Source: Cyclina sinensis
Taxonomy: Eukaryota > Mollusca > Bivalvia > Venerida > Veneridae
Length of the DNA stretch: 64,000 nt
Assembly (NCBI GenBank): GCA_012932295.1
Contig: JAAONU010000008.1
Coordinates: 38,306,949 to 38,370,948, forward strand
Direction of reading: 5' to 3'
Position 1 is the stretch's first letter, and each line of letters starts with the position of its first letter. The position numbers were made by a program, and so were the translations under genes. Positions 10,701-21,760 of this stretch are shown piece by piece. The notes beneath the pieces are model-generated. The model made no database searches. It worked only from the letters and a program-made list of their open reading frames with translations, and was not told the DNA's origin.

Positions 10701-13700
10701 AGTTCTGAAGAAACAACAGCTTTATTTCAGCAGATGTTATGAGCTGTTGACTTATTATTTAGGCTTCAATAGTTGGTCTACAGCTATTAAAACTGTAAGT
10801 TCTTTTCAGCATATTTTACTTTTCTCAAGAGTTTGAGATTGGATTAAGCAGTTCTCAAGAGATGCTTCAGTTGAGATTGATACCAGAAACTGTTGTGTGT
10901 TCTAGAGTTTACACTTAACAGTACCACAACCAAAGGTTAAACTCCGCCTCCTGCTGTCAATCAGTGTGTTACTGTGAGACCTGTGACTGTTTTGTAATCA
11001 GTTGCTTATTAAAATATAAAACGTATGGAGGCTGAGTTAAAAACAGCATCCACAACATAACACTTCCAGTTTGTATATGATAAAAGCTAAACAGAAAAAA
11101 TTAAATGATACAGAACAGCAATGGGAGGGTTTATAATGTCAGATATTGATTGAGAGTTCCAAAGGCAAAAAGTCAAAGTGAAACTGTTAACTTAAATGTA
11201 CTGTGGGAAACAGAATGGTAAGAATTAAAAGCTTTTTGATTGGATAAAAAAGTAGGACAAACACTAAAAAGAAAATAGAAGTGTCAGGTGTTGAGATATG
11301 GTTGTCTGTGCTTGTATAACAAGTACAATGTATATGACCCTTTGGAATTTCTTAGTTTCAGACAAGTATCTCATTGACTTAACTGGATGGTCAAATATGC
11401 TTGTGGCAAAAGATGTTACTTGCTTAGGTCACAACATGCACTCTTGGTGGAATCAGAACCAGGTGCTGCCACATTAAACATAAATCTCACTAGTCACTAA
11501 AAATAATATATAATATATAGGCAATTTTGTAAGGGTATACACTGAAATTATTATCTATAATTTAGTTGTTTGAAGACAAAGATATAACAGAAGAGACTGT
11601 ACACACAAAGACGGTGAAATATGTTTGTCTGGTAGAACTTACAGTATTAGACTTGAAGACTGATGGGATAGGTGTGTGGCAAGAAACTTACTCAAAAACA
11701 GGTAAGGTTTTTATTTCAGGAGGTGTTGCTTCTTTTTCCTTATGTGAAAATGTTATATTTTTAAAAGTTAACACGCGAATACAGGACATCCTGAGCAAGT
11801 GACAAACCTTATCAATTTTCAAGTTAAGTTCCACTGTGCTAAAGTGCAATTTATAGAGAAAACTTTTTTTACTTGTCAAATTCAAAGAAATCCAGGTCTG
11901 TTTTACCACTGTGAAATGCTGGAGATGTTTACAATGTCTTTATTGACTACTCGGCCACTGATTTTATACCTTCTCCCTTTCAGTTGTGAGAAAAACCTTT
12001 ATATTCTCAAGGTCAGTCCTAAGAAATACAACATAAAAGTTTTCATCCAGATTTTTAATTAAGTGACAGTTGCATACCATTTTAGAAATATTTTGCCAGA
12101 AATTTTAAAAATATGTCATTTTCAAATAGATTTAAGAAGGTTGTGCCTATTTTAATTTCTTTTAGCATTAACATAAATTAAAAAAAGTAATTTACTAATA
12201 AGATTTCAGGTTTTCACTGGGTCAAGCATACTTCGAGGCATTAAGTGGGCAAGCCTCTGGGCTTATAAGACAACTCTGTCCTATTTAATTCCATATCCTA
12301 CATGCCTGGCACTAACCATTGGAAACAAGACACTAACAAAAAACGTCATGATCTGTAGGCAGATACCTTTACTTCCAGGCCAAAGAGAATATGTATTTAT
12401 ATTTGAAATTTAATCTTTCTGCTATTAAGTCAGAGAGCAACTGGCCAATTTAGTACACCAGTGTGTAAGAACTGCAGAGTCACCAGAGTGTAAATAATTT
12501 ATGATAATTTTATGATGAAGCACATTATTTACCCAAGGAAAACAACTATTAAGTTCAAATAATTATAATATTTTTCTCTTGTGTATAATCATTTTCTTGC
12601 AGTTTCAGACATACAGATGTCATGGAACATTGTAAAGGGCATTTGCTATGTATCTGACATGAGCTTACATTTCATATAAAGCTTTAACAGTTAACAGGAA
12701 AAATGCAATCAAGGGAGCTTATTGTGTGCTTTGTAATATTTCTGTGGGACTAGCTGAATCAAAGTTAATAACTAATGTTAACTTTTTTTATCAAGTGACC
12801 AATACAGCCACAAAATAACTAGATTTCATGAAATCTCAGTTTGTTTTTATCACATGACCAGAGCAGCCATAAAAATTGCTTTTACCTTAGATACAGTCAC
12901 ATTCATTACTATTTTTATGCAAATGAGGCATTTAAAAACCATGTGCAGGGTAAAAAAAATTCAGTAGAACAAGAACATTTATTGGATAAAACTAAAATAG
13001 AACACTTTTTATGCTCCCCAAAGGGTGAGCATATAGTTAGCGCTTTGTCCGTCCGTCCGTCCATCATAATTTTGTCCGGAGCATAACACAAAAACTATGA
13101 GAGATATCAAGACCAAACTTCATAGGTAGTTAGATTTCATTAAGGAGCAGTGCAGTGCACAAGAACCATAACTCTTGCTTTATTAATTTTTGAGTTATTG
13201 GCCTTTGAAATTGTTCATACTTATTTTTTGTCTGGGACATATCTCACAAAGTATAAGAGTTTTCAACTTGAAACTTTATAAGTAGATAGATCTCATTGAT
13301 GAGCAGTGCAGTGCTCAAGAACCATAACTCTTGCTTTATTAATTTTTGAGTTATTGCCTTTTGAAATTTCTCATACTTATTTTTTGTGCGGGGGATATCT
13401 CACAAAGTATAAGAGGTATTAACATGAAACTTTATTGGTAGATAGATCTCTATGAAGAGAAGTGCAGCGTGCAAGAACCCTAACTCTATTTTGCTTAATT
13501 TAGGAGTTATTGCCCTTTGTTATTTTTCATACTTTAAAAAAAATGCATATTAAACAATAGCCCTTTTTGAATTGGCATTTATTTGGGGAGCATCCATCGG
13601 TTCTACCGATTTCTTGTTTAAACTCAGACATTTATTTGATAAAAAGTTGCAGAAACACGGCAGTCTACATGTATATAAACAATTTTATGAAAAAATAAAT

Positions 13701-14361
13701 GTGAAATGTTGTGTCACATTACATGTGTCATAATTATAAAGAAATACATATTATTATTTCATATTAAAAATAAAGCTTGCCATGTGATAATTGACATGCA
13801 TTGATCCTGTTTCAGATCCATTGAGCAGAATCCAGGCTACATGTAAATGTAAGAAGTTGTGTCACCAGCGTGCTATTGAAAATGCATTTTCTAAAGTTCT
13901 GTTGGTTGTCCTAGGTAACGGGAAAGTTACCGTGGAAATAGACACTACCAAGCCTGAGTTTAGAGTTGAAAACATACCAGAAGAGCAACTTATCAAGGTA
14001 AACAAATTGCTTATTATGTAGGTTTATGGATTTGTTTATATATACTATTAAATACAGTTTAATATTCTTTTAAGATATTGAATATATCTCATGTTGTTTC
14101 AGTTCTGAAAGAACAGTGAAATTATGACCATGACTTTTGGTGACCTGTCAGTTGTGCCTATTGCTACAAAAAACAGTCAGAACTTTCTTTTAATGAAATA
14201 TTTTTTTATCTTTTTACAAGGTGAATGAACTTGATGTGAAGCCAGAATCAGAGGCCTTGTTAGATGAAGAAGAAGATATAGATATTACAAGTAAGATATC
14301 AGCAGGGGAGATAGATGATATCAACCTGCACATACTTCAAGAACTTGAGGATGATATGTGA
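4722..14361 (+). CDS. RDM1: RDM1-like protein (RAD52 motif-containing protein 1), complete, 7 exons
   Basis: Exons: 4722-4826, 6800-6899, 7528-7640, 10675-10794, 11566-11701, 13816-13997, 14221-14361 (stop TGA 14359-14361). They join in phase to 298 aa; human RDM1 is of similar length. Residues 1-106 form an RRM: RNP2-like LFITNI (20-25), helix and strand with YGLVYRVQVYP in exon 2, RNP1-like GFYAFVTF (74-81). Exon 4 has the RAD52-type motif (SRCYELLTYYLGFNSWS), exon 6 has RAIENAFSKVLLVVLGNGKV, both close to vertebrate RDM1 as I recall it. The tail is acidic (LLDEEEDIDI). An in-frame TGA directly precedes the ATG (4719-4721), fixing the start. The exon 2 donor at 6900 is a weak GTAGTT but is the one that keeps phase. 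RDM1 proteins bind nucleic acid and are linked to the DNA-damage response in vertebrates; function here is inferred from family. Introns carry a tRNA-LTR TRIM, two minisatellites and repeats. Confidence 0.92.
5101..5169 (-). mobile_element. Diverged LTR fragment related to the 5S-LTR TRIM
   Basis: The minus strand reads tgtagtgactgggtgaca...ccaacagcctcgctgttggg, matching the first 60-70 bases of the 167-bp LTR including its hairpin. It lies in RDM1 intron 1 and lacks the 5S-like part. Confidence 0.7.
5715..6130 (-). mobile_element. TRIM family B: miniature LTR element whose LTRs hold a complete tRNA-like cloverleaf
   Basis: LTRs of 146 bp (5715-5860) and 144 bp (5987-6130) run TGTAACAGG...CTACA and flank a 126-bp core. 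The target duplication is catg (5711-5714, 6131-6134). On the minus strand the core starts TT plus TGGCGCCCAACGT, which equals the primer-binding site for the 3' end of tRNA-Lys(CTT) over 13 bases as I recall that tRNA, and ends with the purine-rich GGCGGGGGTATA. Each LTR contains a 74-nt tRNA-like sequence (5737-5810 and 6007-6080, minus strand). No protein is encoded; the short frames over it are incidental. It sits in RDM1 intron 1 in antisense orientation. Confidence 0.9.
5737..5810 (-). other. tRNA-like sequence (Thr-TGT-like) inside a TRIM LTR
   Basis: The minus strand has a 7-bp acceptor pairing (TGGCTTG/CGAGCCA), a D-arm with the A box TAGCTCAGTTGG, an anticodon stem TCCGC/GCGGA with loop CCTGTAA, and a T arm with the B box GGTTCAAGTCC. 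Position 33 is C instead of the near-universal U and the copy is inside an LTR, so it is not annotated as a working tRNA gene. Confidence 0.8.
7641..8290 (+). repeat. 28-bp minisatellite of repeated 5' splice sites in RDM1 intron 3
   Basis: The unit, roughly GGTATGTGTAACCTTTTCAG plus GAATGAAA, repeats about 12 times at 7911-8262, with two decayed copies at 7641-7716 on the other side of an inserted SINE. The unit is the exon 3 end plus its splice donor: the real junction reads CAGGAGTGTAAG then GTATGTGTAACC at 7629-7652. A longer copy of the exon end (ttagctgatcaggagtg, then caag and GTATAT) closes the array at 8270-8290. Confidence 0.85.
7725..7905 (+). mobile_element. SINE-like insertion inside the 28-bp array
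   Basis: A tRNA-like head (cctagtagtcaaagg ... acaggttcagaccc resembling A and B boxes) is followed by a non-repetitive body and an AT-rich end. It splits the 28-bp array into two parts, so it arrived after the array began to form. I did not find a clear target duplication. Confidence 0.5.
8855..9932 (+). mobile_element. Interspersed bivalve-type repeat (GAGCTCACCTGA type), in RDM1 intron 3
   Basis: Begins TTTTTAGCTCACCTGA and ends with ggaccatttggtcctcttgtttc. A larger relative in the opposite orientation occupies 36390-38505, whose ends read aaacaagagggccatgatgg and gtgagctaaaaa. No coding capacity was seen, so it is probably non-autonomous. Internal degenerate tandem structure (caaggccaagagcttac..tttggttgata) is visible. 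Confidence 0.7.
9990..10583 (+). repeat. 73-bp minisatellite in RDM1 intron 3
   Basis: About eight copies of a 73-bp unit starting gcatccttctcaagaaataa and ending acagtccaagggag, ending roughly 90 bp before the exon 4 acceptor. Copies differ by a few point changes (catcc/caacc, tactatt/ttctatt). The open frame over it is a by-product. Confidence 0.9.
13007..13620 (+). mobile_element. Interspersed GGGGAGCAT/GTCCGTCC repeat in RDM1 intron 5
   Basis: Starts tttttatgctccccaaaggg, contains a GTCC microsatellite (13048-13063) and three degenerate internal copies with cagtgcacaagaaccataac, and ends tggggagcat...ttcttgttt. Two relatives are in the window: 52801-53336 (reverse) and a cut-off copy from about 63868. 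The first and last parts are inverse-complement-like (ctcccc/ggggag). Confidence 0.7.
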
Positions 14362-15060
14362 TATATCAACCTGAACAAGACCCTCAGAGTGATATGTGAT
14401 TTTGTTTAGCTTGTGGAGTATAGTGATACCAACCTGCAAACACTGGAAGAACATGAGCATGATATGCGATACCAACCTGCAAACACTTGAAGAACATGAG
14501 CATTATATGTGATACCAACTTGCAAACACTTGAAGAACTTGAGCGATATATGTGATGCCAACCTGCAAGCACTTGAAGAACTTGAGCATGATATGTGATA
14601 CCAACCTGCAAGCACTTGAAGAACATGAGCATGATATGTAATACCAACTTGCAAACACTTGTTGGACTTGAGCATGATATGTGATACCAACATGCAAACA
14701 CTTGAAGAACTTGAGCATGATGTGTGATACCAACCTGCAAACACTTGAAGAACTTGAGCATGATATGTGATACCAACCTGCAAACACTTGTTGGACTTGA
14801 GCATGATATGTGATACCAACATGCAAACACTTGAAGAACTTGAGCATGATGTGTGATACCAACCTGCAAACACTTGAAGAACTTGAGCATGATATGTGAT
14901 ACCAACCTGCAAACACTTGAAGTACTTGAGCATGATATGTGATACCAACCTGCAAACACTTGAAGAACATGAGCATGATATGTGATACCAACCTGCAAAC
15001 ACTTGAAGAACTTGAGCATGATATGTGATACCAATCTGCAAACACTTGAAGTACATTTAT
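14362..15060 (+). repeat. 43-bp minisatellite derived from the last coding exon of RDM1
   Basis: About 15 copies of a 43-bp unit (accaacctgc..acttgaagaacttgag..gatatgtgat) directly after the stop codon. The unit matches the end of the coding exon itself (14310-14361), where the same 43 bases encode INLHILQELEDDM and the stop. A diverged half-copy (14362-14400) bridges gene and array. Because 43 is not a multiple of three and the unit has no stop on the minus strand, long open frames of 200-216 codons appear on all three minus frames; these are artefacts of the repeat. Confidence 0.9.
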
Positions 15061-17399
15061 ATCAACCCTACAAGTACACTGAGATGAAATCTGATAATAA
15101 TACATGAATAAGGGCTTCAGGTTGATATGTGATTCAACTCTTATATTTCCTTAGGAACTTCATATATTGATGTTGACAGGGTGATATCAACCGGTATAAT
15201 ATTTTGCTTATTTACAATTATAAATGCATTTATTTATAAATTATACATTTTAGTTTGGATTTCTCATATTACTGATATGTATCTACTTTTGTATTTCTGT
15301 CAGGACTGATCTTGCTAAAGTTATAAAATTAGTGACCCTGTTTAAAAACAAATTGTCAGAAAGGGTCTAAACATCTTTGAATTTTTTACTCTTTTTGTGT
15401 AATCCTTTCTTGGAAAATACCTCTTTTCTTACCATGCTATGTAACTGTATAACGACAGTTCTACATGTATATACTCTGTATATATTGCACAAAGTTAAGC
15501 TATTTGTCATAACTGCACCATACATTTCTCTAGAGTTTATTGTCTTCAGAACTCGACAGTTTTCCCTAAGTATCTTACATATGTTAAGCAGTTATCAGTA
15601 TCCAAAGAGGTACTATTATTTTGGAATCATTTTGACAGAACAGAAGCAGAGACTAATTACTTTAAATTTTAGGTCATGTTTAAAAAACTTCGCTGTTCAG
15701 TATTAGTTCTAGGTAGCTTCATGTTGATATTTTATTACATTAAAAAGGTGATGACATAAATTATATAAATAAACTGTTTATGCTTTATTCAATTGTATAT
15801 TTTACACCATTCTTTTTATTTCAACAAAATGTGACAAATTATTACTTAAGTAAGTATAAGGCTTCAAGTATATCTCGGAGTTAAAATGTCAGTGGTCACT
15901 AAAGTGTCATGTTGACACAAATAAGATGGCCATTGGTCCTGTGGTATCATGCTAGACTTGTATTCCAGGGACATTTGTTCCTGTGGTATCATGCTAGACT
16001 TGTATTCCAGGGACATTTGGTCTAGTGTTATCATGCTAGAGTTGTATTCTAGGGACACAAGTTTGTTGCCCTGTTCCTCCACTTACATGTTCCTATCTTT
16101 CAGATGAGACAAATTGTGGCCCAGTTTATCGTTGTTGTTAAGGCTATGTAAAGAAGCAAAAAATTTATTTATAACCCTTTCTATATTACAATATTCGTCA
16201 TATCCTAAAAGTTTCTTGGTTCAGAAAGTGTTGTGTAGAAGGCAGTCAGTACTGATAACCGGTAATTATTTTCGAATAGATAGTAGTTTAGTGGTATTAC
16301 ACAAGAGTTGTGAGTAAGAGTTTGCTGTATTGAAAAGTTGATGAACAAGCTCTCAGTTCAAATATCTAATGTCACAATGTCAGGAATTAAAAATTCCGAG
16401 CAATTTTCCTTCATAGTAAGATGGAGAAAACATCTGAATATACAATCAGTGAAAAGCTTTGCAAATGTTGCTTATATAAGCCTATAATACAATAACTGAA
16501 GGCATCACAAGGCAACATCCAAGACAAATTAGAATGAAGTTTTTTTAAAAAAGAATTGTATGTCTCCCACCAGAATCAATAAACTCCCTTAACTCAAAAA
16601 AACAGTCAACACAAAAATTCTGAATGTGCACAACTACACCAGGCACTGAACGTTTCTGTAAGGTTTCATCTAAATTTAATCATGCATGTAGGAGTTTTGA
16701 AGACAAACTTTATGACAGAATGGACAAATTTTATTCAGTATATACAATGTATACCAACATTTTTGTGGTGAGATACATAATTTATATTCAAAAGGGAACA
16801 TACTCTCAACTTCTGGAGCCTTAATGCCAAAAAAATCGCCGCCAACGCCTATGCTAAAGAATTTTTAATTATTTAAACCTTTAGCCTCTAGTATGGCAAG
16901 TGCTTGTTCATTATAGTGTAACCTGTACTGAAAGGGCCAGTCTCTTGGGCTAATGTACACATTTACCCCCTGATTCCTTAACCAAAGTGCCTGGCCGCCA
17001 GGCAGTTGGTAACCATTCTTCAACTAGTTGGCAGTTACCAACGAGTCCAGTCAGAAGCAGCCCCTAACATGATTCAAACCTTCAACCTCCCTCTCAATAA
17101 GTGGAGCCTTAACCACTAGGCCACGCAGACAGTTTGTGCATGTATGTGTATTAGAACTTCCAGTGGTGATCACTTGTTTGCTCTTTATACCCAACTGATT
17201 TAACCACAAAGGTCAATCACATAGCAGTCAAGGTCAAACTTGTTGAGTTGACTGTGAAGCTCAAACTTGTTGAGTTGGCTGTGAAGGTCCAGTTATTAAT
17301 GAAATAGGTTTTTTGTAATAACTTAGTTTAAAAGGAAAGGTAGATGGTAGGAATTATTTCATGCCAGTGTGGTGGTTTAGTTATTATAACATAATAAAA
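15061..17399. other. RDM1 3' flank and spacer with a 46-bp triplet repeat and a tRNA-like SINE
   Basis: Positions about 15945-16070 hold three tandem copies of a 46-bp unit (ggtatcatgctagacttgtattccagggaca). Around 16955-17135 a SINE-like segment has its tRNA-like head on the minus strand (gtggcctagtggttaaggc ... ggtttgaatc). No further exon was recognised. Confidence 0.55.
15768..15773 (+). promoter_or_regulatory. Candidate poly(A) signal of the RDM1-like gene
   Basis: An AATAAA lies about 1.4 kb after the stop codon. If used, the 3' UTR would contain the whole 43-bp minisatellite. Earlier cleavage is possible; transcript ends are needed to decide. Confidence 0.4.
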
Positions 17400-17424
17400 A
17401 ACAGACATATTCCTTTAAATATAC

Positions 17425-17430
17425 TTTATT
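17425..17430 (-). promoter_or_regulatory. Candidate poly(A) signal of the minus-strand claudin-like gene
   Basis: Minus-strand AATAAA about 1.26 kb after the stop codon. Another AATAAA lies nearer (about 18422-18427), so the transcript end is uncertain. Confidence 0.35.
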
Positions 17431-18690
17431 GTAAAAATACAAAGTAGTTTTATTACTGAAATATGCAGAGAAATGACAACAATGACAGATACAATGTGCT
17501 TCTAACTCAATGCCTTGATTTGAGTGATCACATGGTAAGAAATAGTGTTTTTGCTATGTATAGTTTGTATGACAAGAAAAGTGTATAGATTACATCAATA
17601 ACCTTTCTGTCAGTCTGTCTTAATAAATGTTTTTGGCCCTCATCTGGCTCTACCTAATTTTTAGTCAAATTAAAAAAAAAGATTCTTTGATTCAGCACCA
17701 GAATTTTTTAAGCTTCTCCCTCATGAACTGGTACTAGCTTAGTTTAAACACAGTTCCCAATGAATTAATGAGAAGCAAGAAGTAAGTACAGGCTATACAT
17801 GAAAATAAATGTTTAAAAAATATAATATAATATTTACACATAAAATAATTGAGTGAGATTACATGTAATGTATTACACATTTCTTTTAATTCAACTACGG
17901 AAAATTTAAGAATAAATGTCTTTCAGAACAAAGCATTTACTAAATAAATTGAAGATTGTTTTTCCAACATTTTGTTCATGGTACTTAAGGTACTGTGAAT
18001 GGCTACCATTTGTGGTATTCATACATATACTTCAAGCCATACTTTTAGTTATGACAGGCTATATTTCATGCAAATGTCAGCTTTCAACTTTCGGAGAGTG
18101 AAAATTTACAAGTATTCATTATTTTATATCATTAATTGTATCAACAATAATACAAAAAATATAAATAGGCTCCATGTTAATTGAATGCATTAAATAATAA
18201 TTGATATTCCTGTAAGTTGAGAGAAAAATACCAAACAGTTCCTCTGCAAAATGACATCAGCTAACACGATGGAATAATTTCCTCACTAAGGCAAGGGAGA
18301 GCACTGGATTAAGAACAGAACTTTTATCCCACGACCTACCTCTAGTCAAGAAAGTACCTTTTGCACAGCACCAGTGAAATGCATTTCGGGCTATTTTATG
18401 GTTGATAAAAAAAAGTAAAAATTTATTTGATGGAATAAAAAATTAACCTGATATTGGTGCCCAATATTAAAAAGGGGGCATCAGCTGGTCAAACTTTTAA
18501 GTTTTACAACTCTGAATATGTTGGAAAAACGAATTCCACAGCTGTTAAAATATCAGAAATAACCATCTTTATACGTACATTAAAACAAGTGATACCTGGA
18601 GAAACCTGAAACAATCTGTACAAATATGATCTCCAAAGTTTCTGTGCACTATATACATAGTCTTAAACAATCTTCATCCTTGAATGTTTC

Positions 18691-21061
18691 TCAATATTGT
18701 GGTGGTACTGTTGACATCTTGTATCCGGCATACGGTGGTGGAGCTTTCGCTTTACGTCTGATCTGTGCAAGTCGAAGGCTGTCGACAATAAGACACATTC
18801 CGGAGAAAATGGCCAAAAAACCAGCAACAACCGCTAAACCGAAGGACCATGACAGATAGTTCTGATCTGGACGTGACAGCCATTGTCTGTCTATGTCAGA
18901 TTTCACACCAAAAATGATCACGGATAATGTGATGAAAAGCCCTGAAAGAAAAAATAAATTATACAATGATGCTACAAAATAATCTTAACAGCACAAAACA
19001 TGTCTGGTATAAGCAAGCTGGTCTAATTACTGTGACTGGTTTTGAAAAACTTTCTACTACGTACATCTACTCCCATTTCTAGAGCCTGGAAAGACATATC
19101 AAAAAAGGATTTTGGATAATTCACATTAGAGTACAGATGAGCTTGTTTCTATGTTATTTTACAAAGACAAATTGACCAACTAAAATGTCTGTACACGGTT
19201 AAAAGCACTACCCTATATATTTTCCTTTAAAGCAACAGTGTACCAATTTTGAAATAAAATCCCTGGGCAAAATTAGTTACAATAAGACTATGTATATTGT
19301 GCACATAAACTTTGGAGATCATATTTGCACTTAGTTGTATATTTTACCGTATATGAAAAAAAAAAAAAAGACAAAAAAAATCTACCTAAAAACAACCACA
19401 ATTCCAAAAAAATAGTAACATTATTCTAATGTAAATTAATGGAGTGCATCCCCTTTAACCTAAAACAATTGTAAGTTCTATCACTATAGCTGAAATCTAG
19501 CCTTCAGAAAAAGACCACCCTTATCCAAGCTCTTCATGGTCTCTTTGTCAGAAGTAGTATGAAAAACCAAGGCTCAAAAAACTGATTTCATGACACTGTT
19601 GTCAGACTGAATTTATACACACAGACAGGTCTGCATTTGATCATACAGTAAATAAATAATATTGTCTGGTAGGTAGTGGGGTCTCGATCTCATGACCTTA
19701 AATTAGTGACAGCTTTGGTCAATACAGGTCAGCAACCTTGACCAACAGACCAAGATAGATAGGGATTAAGGTATATATTAATAGAAATGAAACTAGACCA
19801 AACCAAGGAGCAGATGGGCAACCGGTACCAACAATAAATAAGCTCAAATAGATAGATAGAGACCAAACCATAGGACACTTACCTGCTGTAAAGATCAGTA
19901 TGGCATTTGTCAGCTGAGCAACTGAGGCTCTGTGTGGGGGACAGAAATTTAATATTCCGAGCAAACACAAGACAGATGTCACCAAGGAGACCACCAAGTT
20001 CAAGGTCATCATTATCTGTACAGCCAGGAACCAGGCTGAAATATTAAAAAAAAAATGTGCATGAGAAAATTTCCAGCAGGGAATGAGCATTCTTTCTCTG
20101 TTTTGCTGTTGTTGTAGTGTTAATCCAATTACAGGTTTTGCAATGACAGGCTGATAAAAGTCTGAATAAAACTGAACTCATTTACTTCCTATTTTAAAAC
20201 AAAAAGAAACAATGGAATGTTTGCTGTACCATAGAGCTTTTTATCTTCACATACTTCCATTACGTTAGGTATATGTCATGACCTTTATAATAAGTATGTA
20301 ATGAGTTGGTACTTGGTACATCTTCAACACACAGTAGTTTAAAAACTGAACTGTATCAGGCTTTTTGATATTGTGCTTTTACAAACCTGAACCACTCAGA
20401 TTTAAAGAATATTAAAATCATAACATGTCTTTACTGATACAAAAGAAAGTGGGGAGGTACTGTGGTCCAGGGGTAGAGCTCAGGGCTCCGTATCCAGACG
20501 TCGCAAGTTTGAATCCCGTCGGAGGCGAGGATCTCTCATGATCTTCACATTCCTCACCGCTGTGCGAATACTGGTATGGAACCCAGGAAGCAGTTATAGA
20601 GCGTGGTGAATCTAAGTTTTAAGAACTTGTGTCGCAATCGATGTAAAATAAATGAGTCTAAGTGGACAAAAGAAACAACAAAAACAGAACAAAACATTAA
20701 AATGAGGCTGAATGTTCTTCTCAATTCTTAATACTCACAGACTACTTTACACATGCAGTAAGTACCGTATCTTACAGTTTTCTTTTGAAATAACAAGGTA
20801 CTCACTGGGATTAAGCCAATCGAAAATAGGTCTGTATTCGTATGAAAAGATCCAGGCACATCCATCATACGTTTTTCCTAGACTGTCCCTGTCGTAGGCA
20901 AATTTGTTAAAGCAGGCCTCCCACAGTCCAAGATGCTTAAATCTGCTGTTTGCCTCTTCATAACTTTCCAACCAATATGACGTCGAAAATGATACGATAG
21001 TGAAAATCGTCGAAAGTCCGGCCAAAACTGCACCACAGAGAGTCAAAATGTCTTTCCCCAT
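18691..21061 (-). CDS. Claudin-like four-transmembrane protein with PPxY tail
   Basis: Exons on the minus strand: 20806-21061, 19883-20035, 18691-18941; both introns are phase 1; product 219 aa, usual for the PMP22/EMP/claudin family. TM1 is about residues 5-27; the first extracellular loop has the family signature W30, G45-L46-W47, C50 and C68; TM2 about 87-114; TM3 about 124-149; TM4 about 165-190 with NYLSWSFG just before or in it. The cytoplasmic tail carries PPPY (204-207) and the protein ends PPQY (216-219), two WW-domain ligand motifs. I chose the ATG at 21061; a GTG-led extension upstream is not needed. The neighbour 21761-24111 is a divergent paralogue. Family membership is firm, but the subfamily and a junctional role are not established. 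Confidence 0.88.
20449..20665 (+). mobile_element. tRNA-derived SINE with 10-bp target duplication, in claudin-like intron 1
   Basis: The head ggtccaggggtagagctc...gtttgaatccc has A- and B-box-like parts. The body contains aacccaggaagcagttat and ends atgtaaaataa. The flanks are exact direct repeats acaaaagaaa (20439-20448 and 20666-20675). A relative with the same body lies at 31083-31287. The body resembles V-SINE-type elements reported from molluscs, but that assignment is from memory. Confidence 0.85.
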
Positions 21062-21760
21062 TTTGATTTTTGTTTTCACAGGAAGTACTTTGCATCAAGC
21101 AGATTAGTCCATTTCACACCTTGAGGGTGTGGTCGCTCAGGTATAAATTATATAAGATGAAAATAAAATCGAAACAAATACCGGTATGTTATTATTCATA
21201 TAAAACTTTCCGGTCAAACACATTATTTATTATATATTTTTTTATACAACCATTTCTACATATGACCATTGCAGGTAAATCATAATCTTGTTTTTATTGA
21301 TTTAAGCGGTTTTACCTGAGATGACACAATTAGTCACGCAGGTATTTCAAAGGTAAGGCAAAAAAGTTTGAAATAATATTTGTTCTATTTGAAAACATTC
21401 TTAAAAATGTATGTTGTATGCCGTTTTCATGATAAATGTTTTAATTGTCGTTCTTTTTTCTCTCAATCATTGAAGTATTTGAGTCATTCTAATGGCATTA
21501 AACAGTCGCTTACAGCACTGGAGCGACTTCCGTGTTTGGCGCGATTGATTCAAAACACCTTTACTGTTAACTGTCAGCACAATGCACTTTCTGTGAGTGT
21601 TTGTTTATACAAATACAATAAATTGAAACACAACAGTTATCATTTATCGTGTTATTTCAGCAGCTGAAAACACTTCTGTGCGCGTGTCTTACCTGTCACC
21701 CCCACACAGGTGTGAAAGTGGGACAATCCATATAAGGTAATAAACAGGCAAACATTCAAA
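21062..21760. promoter_or_regulatory. Shared promoter region between two divergent claudin-like genes
   Basis: Each gene, read in its own direction, has AGGTGTGAAA 44-51 bp before its ATG: 21708-21717 on the plus strand and the complement of 21112-21121 on the minus strand. This is a T-box-type half site, and the bases around it (CACACCCTCA versus CACCCCCACAC, then TGGAC/TGGGAC) are also alike. The plus gene additionally has CCATATAAGG (21728-21737), which fits both a TATA box and the SRF CArG consensus. No coding exon was seen inside. Confidence 0.6.

Noticed and set aside
14384..15105. Three overlapping minus-strand frames of 200-216 codons
   Set aside because: All three minus frames are open only because a 43-bp unit without minus-strand stops cycles through the frames; the source is the RDM1 exon on the other strand.
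21728..21737. SRF-regulated muscle-type promoter (CCATATAAGG)
   Set aside because: The string fits CArG perfectly but is just as well a TATA box 24 bp before the ATG; there is no second site or expression evidence.
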